Notes: a model not told the origin generated them from the letters alone. DNA of 64,000 bases from Roseibium sp. MMSF_3412 (GCF_030733265.1 NZ_JASHJI010000016.1:1-64000), one strand, 5' to 3'; shown: positions 16,007-25,310, counted from the stretch's first letter. Numbers and translations are program-made.

Positions 16007-17677
16007 ATGCCTGTGCCGCGTTCCAAATATCTGTTTTCAAACGCCGCCGCACTGGCAGGCGCTTTCGCTTTCTCGATCACGATCCTCGACACAGGTGCCC
16101 TCGCCCAGTCGGCGGCAACGCAGGCGCCTGCGGCCGAGGAAAGCGCTTTCCCCGCCGCGGCGGAACCGCAGACCCCGATCGCGATCGCAATCAAGGCGTC
16201 CATCTCCGAAAGCATACCGGAAGGACTGCAGGCCTATTACGCCGAACGAGTCTATGCCCCTGTCTGGTTTGATCAGAGCGGCTTGCGCGAGAACGCGCAT
16301 CTGGCAATCGCCGCCATGGCCGAGGCCAACGACCATGCGCTCAATCCGAACAACTACAACCCACTCGGCCTGGCGCAACAGACCGAAACCGCCCAGACGC
16401 CGGAGGAATGGGCGGCGTTCGACCTGGAGCTCTCCCGCCAGTTTCTGCGCTACGCGACCCATCTGTCCTCGGGGCGGGTTCAGCCCAACAAGATCAACAA
16501 GGCGCTGAACCTCTTTCCGGACCGTCCGGAACCGAAGACCCTTTTCAAAAATGCGGAACAATCGGTCGATTTCAGTGCCTTTCTCGACAGCCTTGCGCCG
16601 CAATCCGACAATTATGCGCGGCTGAAGCGCCGGCTGGCCCAATACAGGCAAAAAGCGGAGACCGGCGGCTTTACCTCCGTCCCGGATGGCGAAGTGCTCA
16701 AGCCCGGCATGACCGACCCGCGCGTTCCCGTGTTGCGCGCACGCCTGATGGAAGAAGACATTCCGGGTGCGGAAGACCATAGCGGCGATGTCTATGAAGG
16801 TGCGATCGTTGAGGCGGTGAAGGTCTTCCAGGACCACCACGGTCTGGCGACCGACGGCGTGATCGGCAAGAACACCCTGACGCGCCTCAACATTCCGCTT
16901 CAGGAAAAACTCGTTCAGATGGAACTCAACATGGAGCGCAGACGCTGGATGCGTGACTATCTGGGCGAGTTCTATGTTTTCGTGAACCTTGCGGATCAGA
17001 ATCTGAAGGTGGTGCGCGATGGAAAGACGATCCACACGACGCGGGTCGTTGTCGGGAAGCCCTACCATGCGACCCCTGTCTTTTCCGACCAGCTGGAATA
17101 TGTCGAAATCAATCCCTACTGGAACGTGCCCTACTCCATCGCCACCAAGGAATACCTGCCCAAGCTGAAGCAGAACCCCTCAGCACTCAGCCGCCAGAAC
17201 ATCAGGGTGTTTCAGGATGGAAACGAGGTCGCGGCGACGCGCGTGGCCTGGAACAGCTATTCGGGCGGCAATTTCCCGTTCCGGCTGCGCCAGGACCCGG
17301 GCGACGGCAACGCTCTCGGGCGGATCAAGTTCATGTTCCCCAATGAGTTCAATATCTACATTCACGACACGCCCTCCAAATCCCTGTTCTCGCGCGCCGA
17401 ACGGGCCTACAGCCATGGCTGTATCCGTGCTTCCAACCCGTTTGCGCTGGCGGATGTGCTGCTTGCCGACAACAACGCCACGCCAGGACACTGGGAAGGC
17501 ATTCGGGACACACAGAAACGGACGGTGATCAAGCCTGTCGTCCCTGTGGAGGTTCATCTCACTTATCTCACCGCCTGGATGAACAAGGACGGGTCCACCC
17601 ATTTCCGCAAAGACATCTATGGCCGCGACGAGGTGCTTCTCGAAGCGCTCCGCAAGGCAATGACGGAGAATCTTTAG
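16007..17677 (+). CDS. YcbB-like L,D-transpeptidase with peptidoglycan-binding domain
   Basis: An exported 556-residue enzyme that would form 3-3 peptide cross-links in peptidoglycan. A signal peptide covers about residues 1-34. Next come a scaffold domain (PVWFDQSGLRENA), a PG_binding_1 domain (about 225-290, FQDHHGLATDGVIGKNTLTRLN) and a YkuD catalytic domain (about 305-500). The catalytic Cys lies in SHGCIR, 18-19 residues after the His of YIHDTPSKS. The ATG at 16007 has GAGGGGGA upstream; an in-frame ATG at 15947 lacks a signal peptide at its start and is rejected. The gene stands alone, 274 bp from cysS and divergent from it. Confidence 0.93.
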   Translation: MPVPRSKYLFSNAAALAGAFAFSITILDTGALAQSAATQAPAAEESAFPAAAEPQTPIAIAIKASISESIPEGLQAYYAERVYAPVWFDQSGLRENAHLAIAAMAEANDHALNPNNYNPLGLAQQTETAQTPEEWAAFDLELSRQFLRYATHLSSGRVQPNKINKALNLFPDRPEPKTLFKNAEQSVDFSAFLDSLAPQSDNYARLKRRLAQYRQKAETGGFTSVPDGEVLKPGMTDPRVPVLRARLMEEDIPGAEDHSGDVYEGAIVEAVKVFQDHHGLATDGVIGKNTLTRLNIPLQEKLVQMELNMERRRWMRDYLGEFYVFVNLADQNLKVVRDGKTIHTTRVVVGKPYHATPVFSDQLEYVEINPYWNVPYSIATKEYLPKLKQNPSALSRQNIRVFQDGNEVAATRVAWNSYSGGNFPFRLRQDPGDGNALGRIKFMFPNEFNIYIHDTPSKSLFSRAERAYSHGCIRASNPFALADVLLADNNATPGHWEGIRDTQKRTVIKPVVPVEVHLTYLTAWMNKDGSTHFRKDIYGRDEVLLEALRKAMTENL

Positions 17678-17683
17678 CAGATA

Positions 17684-17707
17684 AGAAATTGATTTTAATC
17701 AGTTTCT
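17684..17707 (+). terminator. Weak AT-rich hairpin after the L,D-transpeptidase gene
   Basis: An 11-bp stem with one mismatch (AGAAATTGATT/AATCAGTTTCT, two-base loop) starts seven bases after the stop codon. There is no clean T-run beyond the stem, so termination is only possible. Confidence 0.35.
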
Positions 17708-17816
17708 CACGATGTTTAGACAAATGAACGGACGCTGAACGCGCCGCTCAGTATCAGTTCAAGCGGAGCACCCTAGTCTCCGGGCAATCGATACAGATTG
17801 CCTTCAGGAGACCCCG

Positions 17817-18005
17817 ATGTTGAACCGCGTTTTTGTCCTTCTTTTTCTGGCCATCATTCTTGGTGGCCCTTTTGCCGCGCTCATCGCGATTACGGACGGA
17901 ACCAAGGCCTTCGGCGGCGAATTGCAGCAAAAAAGCATCTGCCTTGCGACCGGAACAGGATGTGGTGATGGCAACATTCTTGTCACGGTGGCGGGCCGCA
18001 TCTAA
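17817..18005 (+). CDS. Hypothetical small exported or membrane-anchored protein
   Basis: A 62-residue protein I do not recognise. Residues 1-26 are a hydrophobic stretch that fits a signal anchor or signal peptide (NRVFVLLFLAIILGGPFAALIAI). The short remainder contains two Cys (SICLATGTGCGDG) that could pair in the periplasm. AGGAG lies before the ATG at good spacing. It lies between the L,D-transpeptidase and the ArsR-type gene on the same strand, with 140 and 75 bp gaps, so it is probably a separate unit. Confidence 0.55.
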   Translation: MLNRVFVLLFLAIILGGPFAALIAITDGTKAFGGELQQKSICLATGTGCGDGNILVTVAGRI

Positions 18006-18079
18006 AGCGAACGTCAGCTGCTTCAGGCATGGTTCGGCCAAGGCTTGAAGTTTTGACGTGTGTTTGGCACAGTCACGAC

Positions 18080-18421
18080 ATGGACTACAAAGCACTCGAA
18101 GATAAGGCAGAATCGGCAGCCGACTTCCTGAAGATGATGGCATCTGCCCCAAGGCTGCTTCTCATGTGCCTCGTTCTTGAAGAGGAGCGCTGCGTCAGCG
18201 ATCTCGCTGAAGCCACCGGCATGAGGATGCCGACTGTTTCCCAACAACTTTCGCTCCTGCGTGCCCAGGGTCTGGTTTCAACCCGCCGCGAGGGCACGAC
18301 AATCTACTACCGCCTCTCAAGCGAGCCGGTCAAAGACGTGATGGCCATGCTCTACAAGCACTTCTGCGCCGACGCCGACCTGCCGGTTGCCAAGCACCTG
18401 GAAACACTCGACGCAGACTGA
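18080..18421 (+). CDS. ArsR family regulator resembling the SqrR/BigR persulfide sensors
   Basis: A winged-helix protein of 113 residues. The recognition segment is MPTVSQQLSLLRAQGLVSTRREGTTIYYRL. Two cysteines, C30 (RLLLMCLVL) and C96 (HFCAD), are 66 residues apart. This is the same spacing as the reactive pair of SqrR (C41/C107) and BigR (C42/C108), which form a polysulfide bridge. A third Cys is at 38. The ATG at 18080 is chosen because homology starts there; the upstream extension is not family-like. No sulfide-oxidation gene is adjacent, so the target is unknown. The persulfide-sensor call is an inference from Cys spacing. Confidence 0.8.
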   Translation: MDYKALEDKAESAADFLKMMASAPRLLLMCLVLEEERCVSDLAEATGMRMPTVSQQLSLLRAQGLVSTRREGTTIYYRLSSEPVKDVMAMLYKHFCADADLPVAKHLETLDAD

Positions 18422-18465
18422 CATCCGGCGCGACTATCAAGGCCACCGGCTCTTTCACGGACCTG

Positions 18466-18981
18466 TCAATCGGTCAGGTAGTCGCCGCACTTGGGGGGCG
18501 CCTGGTCTCCCCAGGGCATCAGCGGCACGGTCGACGTGGAGTTTTTCGGACTGCCTTCGATCAGTTTGTCCGAGTAAACGAGATAGACTAGCACATTCCG
18601 TTTCACATCACAGCCGCGCACAATCTGCATTTTCTTGAAAACGAGCGAGCGCCGCTGACGGAACATTTCTTCGCCTTGCTCGAAATTCTCCTTGATCGTC
18701 ACCGGACCCACCTGGCGGCACGCCAGCGAGACGTCGGAGACTTCTTCGGCGACACCCAGCCAGCCCGACACCCCGCCCTTTTCCGGGACAGTGAAATGGC
18801 AGGCGACACCGTCCACCAACGGGTCATCGATGGCATATGTTGCCAGTTTGTGATCCGGCGTCAGAAACTTCCAGACGGTCGATTTCTTGAAAATCAGATC
18901 GGGTTCATCTGCCGAGATGGCCGGGGCAACGCTGAGCGCGCACACAACAAGCGCGACGACACCGGCAAGAGAAAAACGCAT
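18466..18981 (-). CDS. creA: CreA family periplasmic protein
   Basis: A 171-residue protein of the CreA family, whose function is unknown. A signal peptide covers about 1-23 (ends APAISA). Family features include VWKFLTPDHKLATYAIDDPLVDGVACHFT and SLACRQVGP, and three or four Cys that may form disulfides (ACHFT, LACRQ, GCDVK, KCGDY). GGAGG precedes the ATG at 18981 at normal spacing; the upstream frame extension is rejected. It is convergent with the ArsR-type gene, with 44 bp between stops. Confidence 0.9.
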   Translation of the reverse strand: MRFSLAGVVALVVCALSVAPAISADEPDLIFKKSTVWKFLTPDHKLATYAIDDPLVDGVACHFTVPEKGGVSGWLGVAEEVSDVSLACRQVGPVTIKENFEQGEEMFRQRRSLVFKKMQIVRGCDVKRNVLVYLVYSDKLIEGSPKNSTSTVPLMPWGDQAPPKCGDYLTD

Positions 18982-19133
18982 CAAAATACCTCCAAAAGCG
19001 GACCGGTCTGACATGTGGTGACGATACCGGTTCAATCAAGAAAGCCGCCTGTCAGGCACCAAAACAAAACGCACGCCCGGAGAGGCGTGCGTTTCAACCA
19101 GCGGCCCTTCGATACCGGATGAACCCGTCGCGG

Positions 19134-20360
19134 TTAGCGGGCAGCTTCCAGCAGGACTTTCGACTCAGGCACATCCTCACCGCCCTCGACATCCGTCGAC
19201 CCGGTCTGCGCTTCGTCATCGCCAAGCCGGACAATGTCTTCGGAGGACAGGTCCAGCGGCTCTTCTTCGTCAAGTTGCGCTCCCTCCCCGTCGCGTTCCA
19301 GCAGGGAGGCGGCGAAGTCATTGTCCGAGACAAGCTCGGTTGCCGCCCTGTCGATCGGATTGTCGGAAAGCTCGACCACGTCCTCAACGTCCGTTTCGAC
19401 ACTTTGGGCGACCGGTTCGATGCCCGCGAGCGCATCTTTCAGGTCGGCGCACCTTTCGCGTGTCCAGATCTGCGGCTGATCCAGTCCGAGCGCCTCGTCA
19501 TAGGCGCGGGCAACGTTGATCGGCAGGTTCAGTTCGAAATCCAACTTGGAGCCGAACTGCGGTGCCAGAGCGTCATGCACGGCCGCAAATGTATCTTTGA
19601 GACCAAGGTTCTGTTCAACGCATGCTGCCGCGGCATCCCGCAAGGTCGTGACGAAGTCCCGTGTATTTTCGATGGCCTTGGCAACCGCCGTTGCACCGAA
19701 GGCCGACTTGCCCCTGCCGGGCATAAGCGTCGTCGGCCGGAATGCGGCAATCCGGTCAAGCGCCCTTGTCCAGTCGGACAGATGCGCATCTCCGCAATAG
19801 GGACTGGCAGAGGTCTGGACGAGATCTCCGGTGAACATGACCGCACTGCCCGGAACCCAGACAACAAGATCCCCGGTCGTGTGCCCCCGCCCCAGGTGCA
19901 TGAGCCGGATATCGATGCCGCCCAGGTCGATCGACATGGAGGACGCGATGGTCAGGCTCGGAAGGCTGATCGTCGTCGTTGCGGGGAGCGCTTCAAAAAG
20001 ATCGGGCACACGTTCGCGGGCGACCAGAATTTCCTCCGCGCCGCGCGTATCCATCATCCGTCTGGTGAGATCGGACGCAACAATGTCGCCGGCATCAAAA
20101 GCGTCGGCGCCGAGTGAGTTGTCCGCATGGAAATGGGTCAGAACCACCTGCTTGACCGGCTTGTCCGTCACCGTGCGGACCTTTTCCAGAACCCGGTCGG
20201 CGTGTTCGGGTGTCGCTTGCGCGTCGACGATCAGGACACCGCGATCACCGACAATGACGCCGGTGTTGGAGCAACCGTCAGAACTGTAGGCATAACAACC
20301 GCGACCCAGTTCTTCGAACTTTTCATTCGCTCCCTTGGGAGTCTCGGAGTTGTTCGTCAT
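19134..20360 (-). CDS. MBL-fold metallo-hydrolase with acidic C-terminal extension
   Basis: A 408-residue cytoplasmic protein with a metallo-beta-lactamase fold in about residues 15-240. Metal motifs are THFHADNSLG (H-x-H-x-D, then Asn where many hydrolases have His), GRGHTTGDLVVW (His) and MFTGDLV (Asp). The position that is usually the last His ligand reads LMPGRGKS, so Arg replaces it. A helical region follows and the last 90 or so residues are strongly acidic (LDEEEPLDLSSEDIVRLGDDE). There is no signal peptide. The ATG at 20360 has a GAGG site. It is divergent from a MarR regulator across 370 bp. Substrate unknown; it is nearest to the SoxH-like or quinoprotein-relay group in style. Confidence 0.8.
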   Translation of the reverse strand: MTNNSETPKGANEKFEELGRGCYAYSSDGCSNTGVIVGDRGVLIVDAQATPEHADRVLEKVRTVTDKPVKQVVLTHFHADNSLGADAFDAGDIVASDLTRRMMDTRGAEEILVARERVPDLFEALPATTTISLPSLTIASSMSIDLGGIDIRLMHLGRGHTTGDLVVWVPGSAVMFTGDLVQTSASPYCGDAHLSDWTRALDRIAAFRPTTLMPGRGKSAFGATAVAKAIENTRDFVTTLRDAAAACVEQNLGLKDTFAAVHDALAPQFGSKLDFELNLPINVARAYDEALGLDQPQIWTRERCADLKDALAGIEPVAQSVETDVEDVVELSDNPIDRAATELVSDNDFAASLLERDGEGAQLDEEEPLDLSSEDIVRLGDDEAQTGSTDVEGGEDVPESKVLLEAAR

Positions 20361-20730
20361 TGCGGCCTCGCTTTCATGCCAGCTGTCTGGTTGACGTCCA
20401 GGAATTCTCGAACTGCCACGCACCACTTTCCTGTTGACTGCAGCGTCTCAGTTTCCGTCTCTGATTCGCAATTTTTCACGCCTGCATTCCTTAACTATTC
20501 CTTATTTATCAACAGATAGGTCTGCCAATTCGTTCGCTCCAAGACTTGGCTGGCCGAAGCTCTGTGCAAATTTTGGCTCCAAAGTTGAACGATTTTCGAA
20601 GCAGCGCGGGTTGTCTTTCACCCGCGGCTTGATCGTTTATACTTGCTAGTGACACAAAGTGGCCGGAACACGGCATGGATTTCTGCCAGCGGGATTTGGC
20701 GGATCACAGATTGCAGGGCTGGAATACATC
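20361..20730. other. Divergent intergenic region, MBL hydrolase / MarR regulator
   Basis: This 370-bp stretch separates the MBL gene from the MarR gene. It contains a 7-bp perfect hairpin with an 8-base loop (CGCGGGT/ACCCGCG, about 20605-20626) and a TATACT hexamer at about 20638 that could be a -10 box. No coding frame in it is convincing. It probably holds both promoters. Confidence 0.4.
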
Positions 20731-21231
20731 ATGTCGCGCAAAACAGGGTCCGACACCCCGACGAACTCGAACGGTGCAGGTGACAGACCGATCCTGACGC
20801 TCAGCCGCTTCCTGCCGTATCAGCTCAATCACCTTGCCGAGACCGTCAGCCGATCCTTTTCAAAGATCTATGCGGAAAAATACGGCATCGGCATTCCGGA
20901 ATGGCGTGTCATCGCCACGCTTGGTGAGCACGAAGTCATGACGGCGCGCGACATCAGCACAGCAACGTCCATGCACAAGACCAAGGTCAGCCGAGCAGTG
21001 GCGGCACTGGAGAAACGTGAATTCATCGTCCGCGACAAGAACCCGGACGACCTGCGCGAACAGGCGCTCAGACTGGCCCCCGCGGGGACTTCTCTTTACG
21101 AAGACATCATTCCGAAAGCTCTCGCCTATTCCGAAGACCTGCAAAGCTCCCTGACAGGCGAACAAAGGCAATTTCTGACCGATGTCTTCGACCAGCTACA
21201 CCGTGCCGTGCGCGAACGCGACAACGAATGA
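20731..21231 (+). CDS. MarR family transcriptional regulator
   Basis: A winged-helix regulator of 166 residues. The DNA-binding core runs from about residue 60 to 125 (PEWRVIATLGEHE, ARDISTATSMHKTKVSRAVAALEKREFIVR, then the wing DKNPDDLREQALRL) between the dimerisation helices. The ATG at 20731 begins MSRKTGSDTPT; earlier in-frame codons lack homology. It faces away from the MBL-fold hydrolase, a likely target. The ligand is unknown. Confidence 0.88.
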   Translation: MSRKTGSDTPTNSNGAGDRPILTLSRFLPYQLNHLAETVSRSFSKIYAEKYGIGIPEWRVIATLGEHEVMTARDISTATSMHKTKVSRAVAALEKREFIVRDKNPDDLREQALRLAPAGTSLYEDIIPKALAYSEDLQSSLTGEQRQFLTDVFDQLHRAVRERDNE

Positions 21232-21363
21232 AACCTCCGACTGATTTGTGCCTCCCGCATTAACCTAACGTGAGCGCTTTCGTTGCTATTGATGGAGACA
21301 AGCACGATACTTCAAAAGGAGTGAAGTGGTTCATCTCAAGGGTTGGGCTGCGGGGGACAAGAG

Positions 21364-22716
21364 ATGCGGCGTCACGAAAGAGCCAAATCCATAAAGCTGG
21401 CGCGAGCGATCGGTATCGCTGTGGCGCTGATGCTGCCCTCCCATGCCGTTTACGCGGCCAGTTGCTCTGCGCTGAAATCCGAATTGCGCAAGCTGGAATC
21501 GTCCGGCGGCAACCAGTCGGCAGCATCGCGCAAATGGTCGAAAGCAAAGAGACAGCAGGAAAAGGCGATCGCCGCGGCTTCGCGCGATGCCAGGCACTTT
21601 GGCTGCGCGCAAAACCGCACGGCGAAATGCAAGGACCTCAACAGCAAGCTCAAACGGATGAACTCCAATCTTGCCGCCATCGAGCGTCAACTCAAGCGAT
21701 CAGGTGGCGGTGGCTCGGCCAAGAACACGAAACGGATCCGGCAGGTGCGCGCGTCGCTCGACAGGCAAGGCTGCAACGCACCGGCGAGAGACCGGCAGGC
21801 AAGGTCGCAAGACAACTCCGATCAGCCAAAGGTGAAATCGTTCTTTTCCCGGCTCTTCAACGCGGGCCCGCAGGTGGAACAAACCGCTGCCCGAACCGGT
21901 GACAGGGAAATCGCGACCGTCAGGAGAGAAAGACGCTCCGACGTGTCGCGCCAAAGACTGCCGTCAGGCGGCGTTTTCAGGACGCTTTGCGTGCGCACCT
22001 GCGACGGCTATTTCTTCCCGGTGAGCTTTTCGACCGACAAAAGCCAGTTCGTGAACGACGCGGCCCGCTGCACCGAGATCTGCCCGGCGGCTCCGACCGA
22101 GCTTTACGTCTACCGGAACCCGGGCGGAGACCAGTCGCAGATGATGTCGCTCGCCGGCATCCCCTATGCCGAACAGCCTTTTGCCTTCCGGTACAAATCC
22201 GAATTCGTGGAGGGATGCAGCTGCCGACTGACGGGAAAATCGAAATCGAGATCCGCATGGTCCGAGGTCAGCGTCTCGTCCGGCGGGCGCCTGTTCTTTT
22301 CCGATATCAGTTCTGGCCTTCCAAACCGCGCGCTTCAACCAAGTCAGGGCGATACGTTTGAAGAGGCGGACAAGGCTCCGGCAATCCTTTCCAGGCTGCC
22401 ACTGAACCCGTCGCAGTTGCCCAGATACGAGGATCCCGGCACTCTGCTCAATCTTGAGAAGGGCTTTGACGTCACCATGGTTGCCGCGTTCATGTCAAAG
22501 GACAAACCGGCATCAAACGGAGTGGCGACGCAGCGCGAACAGTCTGCAGAAGGCGATTTCCCGCTGCTGTCGCTGCGTAAGCAGAAAGAAGAAGAAGAGA
22601 TCGAAGCCGTCTCTGTTTCCCCTGTCTTCAAGTCGGACGATCAGGGTTTCCGCCCGATACCGGAAACCTCGGCGCCTGTCAGGGTAGTCGGTCCAGACTA
22701 TTTTGTCGCCCAATAA
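21364..22716 (+). CDS. DUF2865 domain-containing exported protein
   Basis: A 450-residue protein with a signal peptide (about 1-31, ending HAVYA). Next comes a Lys/Arg/Ser-rich coiled segment (about 35-150) and the DUF2865 domain (about 195-300), recognised by FRTLCVRTCDGYFFPVSFST, the Cys-rich RCTEICP and CSCRLTGKS. The remaining tail is polar and ends KVVGPDYFVAQ-like. The family is common in rhizobia and uncharacterised; paired Cys suggest a disulfide-bonded periplasmic fold. The ATG at 21364 has GGGGGACAAGAG before it. Its last 38 bp overlap the end of gltX on the other strand. Confidence 0.87.
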   Translation: MRRHERAKSIKLARAIGIAVALMLPSHAVYAASCSALKSELRKLESSGGNQSAASRKWSKAKRQQEKAIAAASRDARHFGCAQNRTAKCKDLNSKLKRMNSNLAAIERQLKRSGGGGSAKNTKRIRQVRASLDRQGCNAPARDRQARSQDNSDQPKVKSFFSRLFNAGPQVEQTAARTGDREIATVRRERRSDVSRQRLPSGGVFRTLCVRTCDGYFFPVSFSTDKSQFVNDAARCTEICPAAPTELYVYRNPGGDQSQMMSLAGIPYAEQPFAFRYKSEFVEGCSCRLTGKSKSRSAWSEVSVSSGGRLFFSDISSGLPNRALQPSQGDTFEEADKAPAILSRLPLNPSQLPRYEDPGTLLNLEKGFDVTMVAAFMSKDKPASNGVATQREQSAEGDFPLLSLRKQKEEEEIEAVSVSPVFKSDDQGFRPIPETSAPVRVVGPDYFVAQ

Positions 22717-24040
22717 GAGCCAGCATCAGCTTCATGTCGGGACCGTGGTCCATGCCGGTCAGGGCGCGCCGCAATGGCATGAACAGTCCGCGCCCCTTCC
22801 TGCCTGTCTCCGCCTTCAAGGCCGCCGTCCACGCACCCCAGGTGTCTTCGGTCACATCGCCTTCGGGAAACAGTTCCCTGGCCCGCGCAATGAAATCACG
22901 ATCCTCGTCGTCGACATGCGCTGTGACAGGTCCCGTCACAACCTGCCAGTAAAGCGTTGCGTCTCCGACGGTTTCACAATTGCCGCGCACCGCTTCCCAG
23001 AACCCGGCACCGCCACCAACACCCATTCCGGTCAGGCGATCCTTCACCGCCTCGAAGGGCAGATCGTGGACCAATCGGGCATTGAGGTTCTTGAGTTCTT
23101 CGGGATCGAACTTGGCCGACGACCTGGACACGCTGGAAAGGTCGAATTTCTCGACAAGCGCATTCATGTCCGGAAGCGGTTCGACCGCCTGGCTCGTACC
23201 CGTCAAAACGGCCAAAGAGGCGACCGACATCGGCTCCAGCCCGGCCTCCCTCAAGGACCCGATAGACAGCGCGCCCTTGCGCTTTGAAAGCCCCTCGCCG
23301 TCGCGCGTGGTGAGCAGGTTGTGATGACCGAATATCGGCGCACTGGCTCCCAGCGCTTCGAAAATGGCGATCTGGACGCCCGTGTTCGCGACATGGTCTT
23401 CGCCGCGGATCACGTGCGTCACACCCATGTCGATGTCATCGACGATCGACGGCAACGTGTAGAGATAGGTCCCATCCGCACGGATCAGCACCGGATCGGA
23501 CAGCGATGCCAGGTCGACAGACTGGCTGCCCCGGCAAAGGTCATCCCAGGTGACGTCGGTCCTGCTTGTTTCAAAAGGGTCACCATCATGGTTCGGCAGC
23601 ACGAAGCGCCAGTGGGGCTTGCGGCCTTCCGCTTCGAACGCGGCCCGCTCATCCGCTGTCTGCTTCAGTCCGGCACGATCATAGACCGGGGGTCTGCCCA
23701 GCGCGCGCTGTCGCGAACGGCGGCGTTCAAGTTCGTCCGGTGTTTCGTAACAGGGATAAAGAAGCCCGGCATCTTTCAGCTTCTGCGCTGCCGCATCATA
23801 ACTCGGCACCCGTTCCGACTGGCGTTCAATCACGTCCGGTTCAATGCCCAGCCAGCGCAGATCCTTTTCAATGGACTCCGCATATTCGGCCTTCGACCGC
23901 TCAAGGTCGGTATCATCGAAACGCAGGATAAATCGGCCCTTTTCCTTTCTGGCAAAGAGCCAGTTGAAAAGTGCAGGACGGCTGTTGCCGATGTGAATGT
24001 GGCCGGTCGGAGACGGCGCAAAACGAACAGTGACAGTCAT
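22679..24040 (-). CDS. gltX: Glutamyl-tRNA synthetase
   Basis: Class I synthetase of 453 residues that charges tRNA-Glu (and perhaps tRNA-Gln, for later amidation). The HIGH-like motif is in RFAPSPTGHIHIGNSRP (about 5-21). The KMSKS-like motif is GLSKRKGALS (about 232-241). The ATG at 24040 begins MTVTVRFAPSPTG; 21 upstream in-frame residues have no homology and are left out. Rhizobia often carry two gltX genes, and this sequence resembles the shorter copy, but I cannot tell which one this is. The 3' end overlaps the convergent DUF2865 gene by 38 bp. The MFS gene lies 49 bp upstream. Confidence 0.93.
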   Translation of the reverse strand: MTVTVRFAPSPTGHIHIGNSRPALFNWLFARKEKGRFILRFDDTDLERSKAEYAESIEKDLRWLGIEPDVIERQSERVPSYDAAAQKLKDAGLLYPCYETPDELERRRSRQRALGRPPVYDRAGLKQTADERAAFEAEGRKPHWRFVLPNHDGDPFETSRTDVTWDDLCRGSQSVDLASLSDPVLIRADGTYLYTLPSIVDDIDMGVTHVIRGEDHVANTGVQIAIFEALGASAPIFGHHNLLTTRDGEGLSKRKGALSIGSLREAGLEPMSVASLAVLTGTSQAVEPLPDMNALVEKFDLSSVSRSSAKFDPEELKNLNARLVHDLPFEAVKDRLTGMGVGGGAGFWEAVRGNCETVGDATLYWQVVTGPVTAHVDDEDRDFIARARELFPEGDVTEDTWGAWTAALKAETGRKGRGLFMPLRRALTGMDHGPDMKLMLALIGRQNSLDRLP

Positions 24041-24089
24041 GGCGCCTGAGTTAGCTTCTGAAACGGAGGACGGCAACCGAAAAGTGCCT

Positions 24090-25310
24090 TCAGTCCAAAC
24101 CATCCTGCTGCGCGCGATAGGCGCGTGCCATGAGCGACAGGATCACGGCAAAGACAAGGCAATAAAGACCCATTCCCATGATCTGGACGTCCAGCGAGAC
24201 GCCGATATCAATCATCCAGCCGACCATAAACGGCCCGGCAGCCGAGGCAAAAACCATGATGGAAAAGGCCATGGCGCGTATCGCTCCCATGTGACGCGTG
24301 CCATAGACTTCCGGCCAGAAGGAACCGACCAGCGTTCCATTGAAGCCGTTGCCGATCCCGACGAGACCAAGAAAGACAAAAGCCGCGATCTGCGCATGAA
24401 CGTTTGCCAGGACGAAGCAGGCAACGCAGAGCGGCAGGAGCGTATAGGGCAGCAGCTTTCTTGCCGAAAACCTGTCGATCAGCGGACCGATCACCAGAGA
24501 CGCCACCACCACGCCGCCAGCCATGAACAGGAAGGCGCTGACGAACACTTCCAGCGACCAGCCGCGCAATTCCACCAGATAAACCTGATGAAACAGGATC
24601 GCCGTTCCGATGAACGCCGGCGCGTTGATGCCGCAGGACACCAGCCAGAAGCGGGCATCGCGAACCACTTCTCCGCGCGTCCATTGCCTGCCCTCCACCT
24701 TGAGCGAAGCGACTTCCGCCTTTGACGGGACGCGGTCCTTCGCCAGCAGCCAGAACAGGACGGGGAGCGCGACACAGACCAGCACCAGTGCGGCGGCATA
24801 CCATGCGCCGCGCCAGCCGATCACGCCGCTCAACAGGACAAAACAGAACGGGAAGATCGCCTCGGCCGTGGGAAAGCCCAGCATCGCAATTGAAACCGCC
24901 CTGCCCCGCTGCGCGGAAAACCACCGTCCCGCCGTGGTGACAGACGTATGGGTCATCATGCCCTGGCCGCACAGGCGCAGGCCGTAAAACGCCAGCGCAA
25001 CCATCCACACGGCAAAGGCGTTTGCCAGAGCAATGCAGAACATGGCGAAGCTGACGACAACGACCATCGCGATCTTCTGCGCCGGAAAATGGTCGAGGCT
25101 CTTGCCGACATAGGGAAGCGTGAGCGCGCTGCCCAGGGTCGCCAGCATGTAGAGCATCCCCAGGTCGCCGTGGCTCAGACCAAACTCGGCGCGCAGGTCG
25201 CCAGCGGACAGCGAAATGAAGAACGTCTGACCGAACCCGGAAAATGTGGCGAGCAAATAACTCGCGGACAGCCAGCGCGCATTGTCGCGCAGGAAAGCAA
25301 AGTAAGACAT
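24090..25310 (-). CDS. MFS family transporter
   Basis: A 406-residue carrier with about 12 predicted membrane helices and a longer cytoplasmic loop after the sixth (KDRVPSKAEVASLKVEGRQWTRGE-like region near 195). The first residues are FLRDNARWLSASYLLATF-SGFGQTFFISL, a start typical of the oxalate/formate or monocarboxylate-type MFS group. The frame is open 261 bp upstream, but the ATG at 25310 is where homology begins. It lies between nadE and gltX, all on the minus strand, 59 and 49 bp apart. The substrate is not known. Confidence 0.88.
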   Translation of the reverse strand: MSYFAFLRDNARWLSASYLLATFSGFGQTFFISLSAGDLRAEFGLSHGDLGMLYMLATLGSALTLPYVGKSLDHFPAQKIAMVVVVSFAMFCIALANAFAVWMVALAFYGLRLCGQGMMTHTSVTTAGRWFSAQRGRAVSIAMLGFPTAEAIFPFCFVLLSGVIGWRGAWYAAALVLVCVALPVLFWLLAKDRVPSKAEVASLKVEGRQWTRGEVVRDARFWLVSCGINAPAFIGTAILFHQVYLVELRGWSLEVFVSAFLFMAGGVVVASLVIGPLIDRFSARKLLPYTLLPLCVACFVLANVHAQIAAFVFLGLVGIGNGFNGTLVGSFWPEVYGTRHMGAIRAMAFSIMVFASAAGPFMVGWMIDIGVSLDVQIMGMGLYCLVFAVILSLMARAYRAQQDGLD

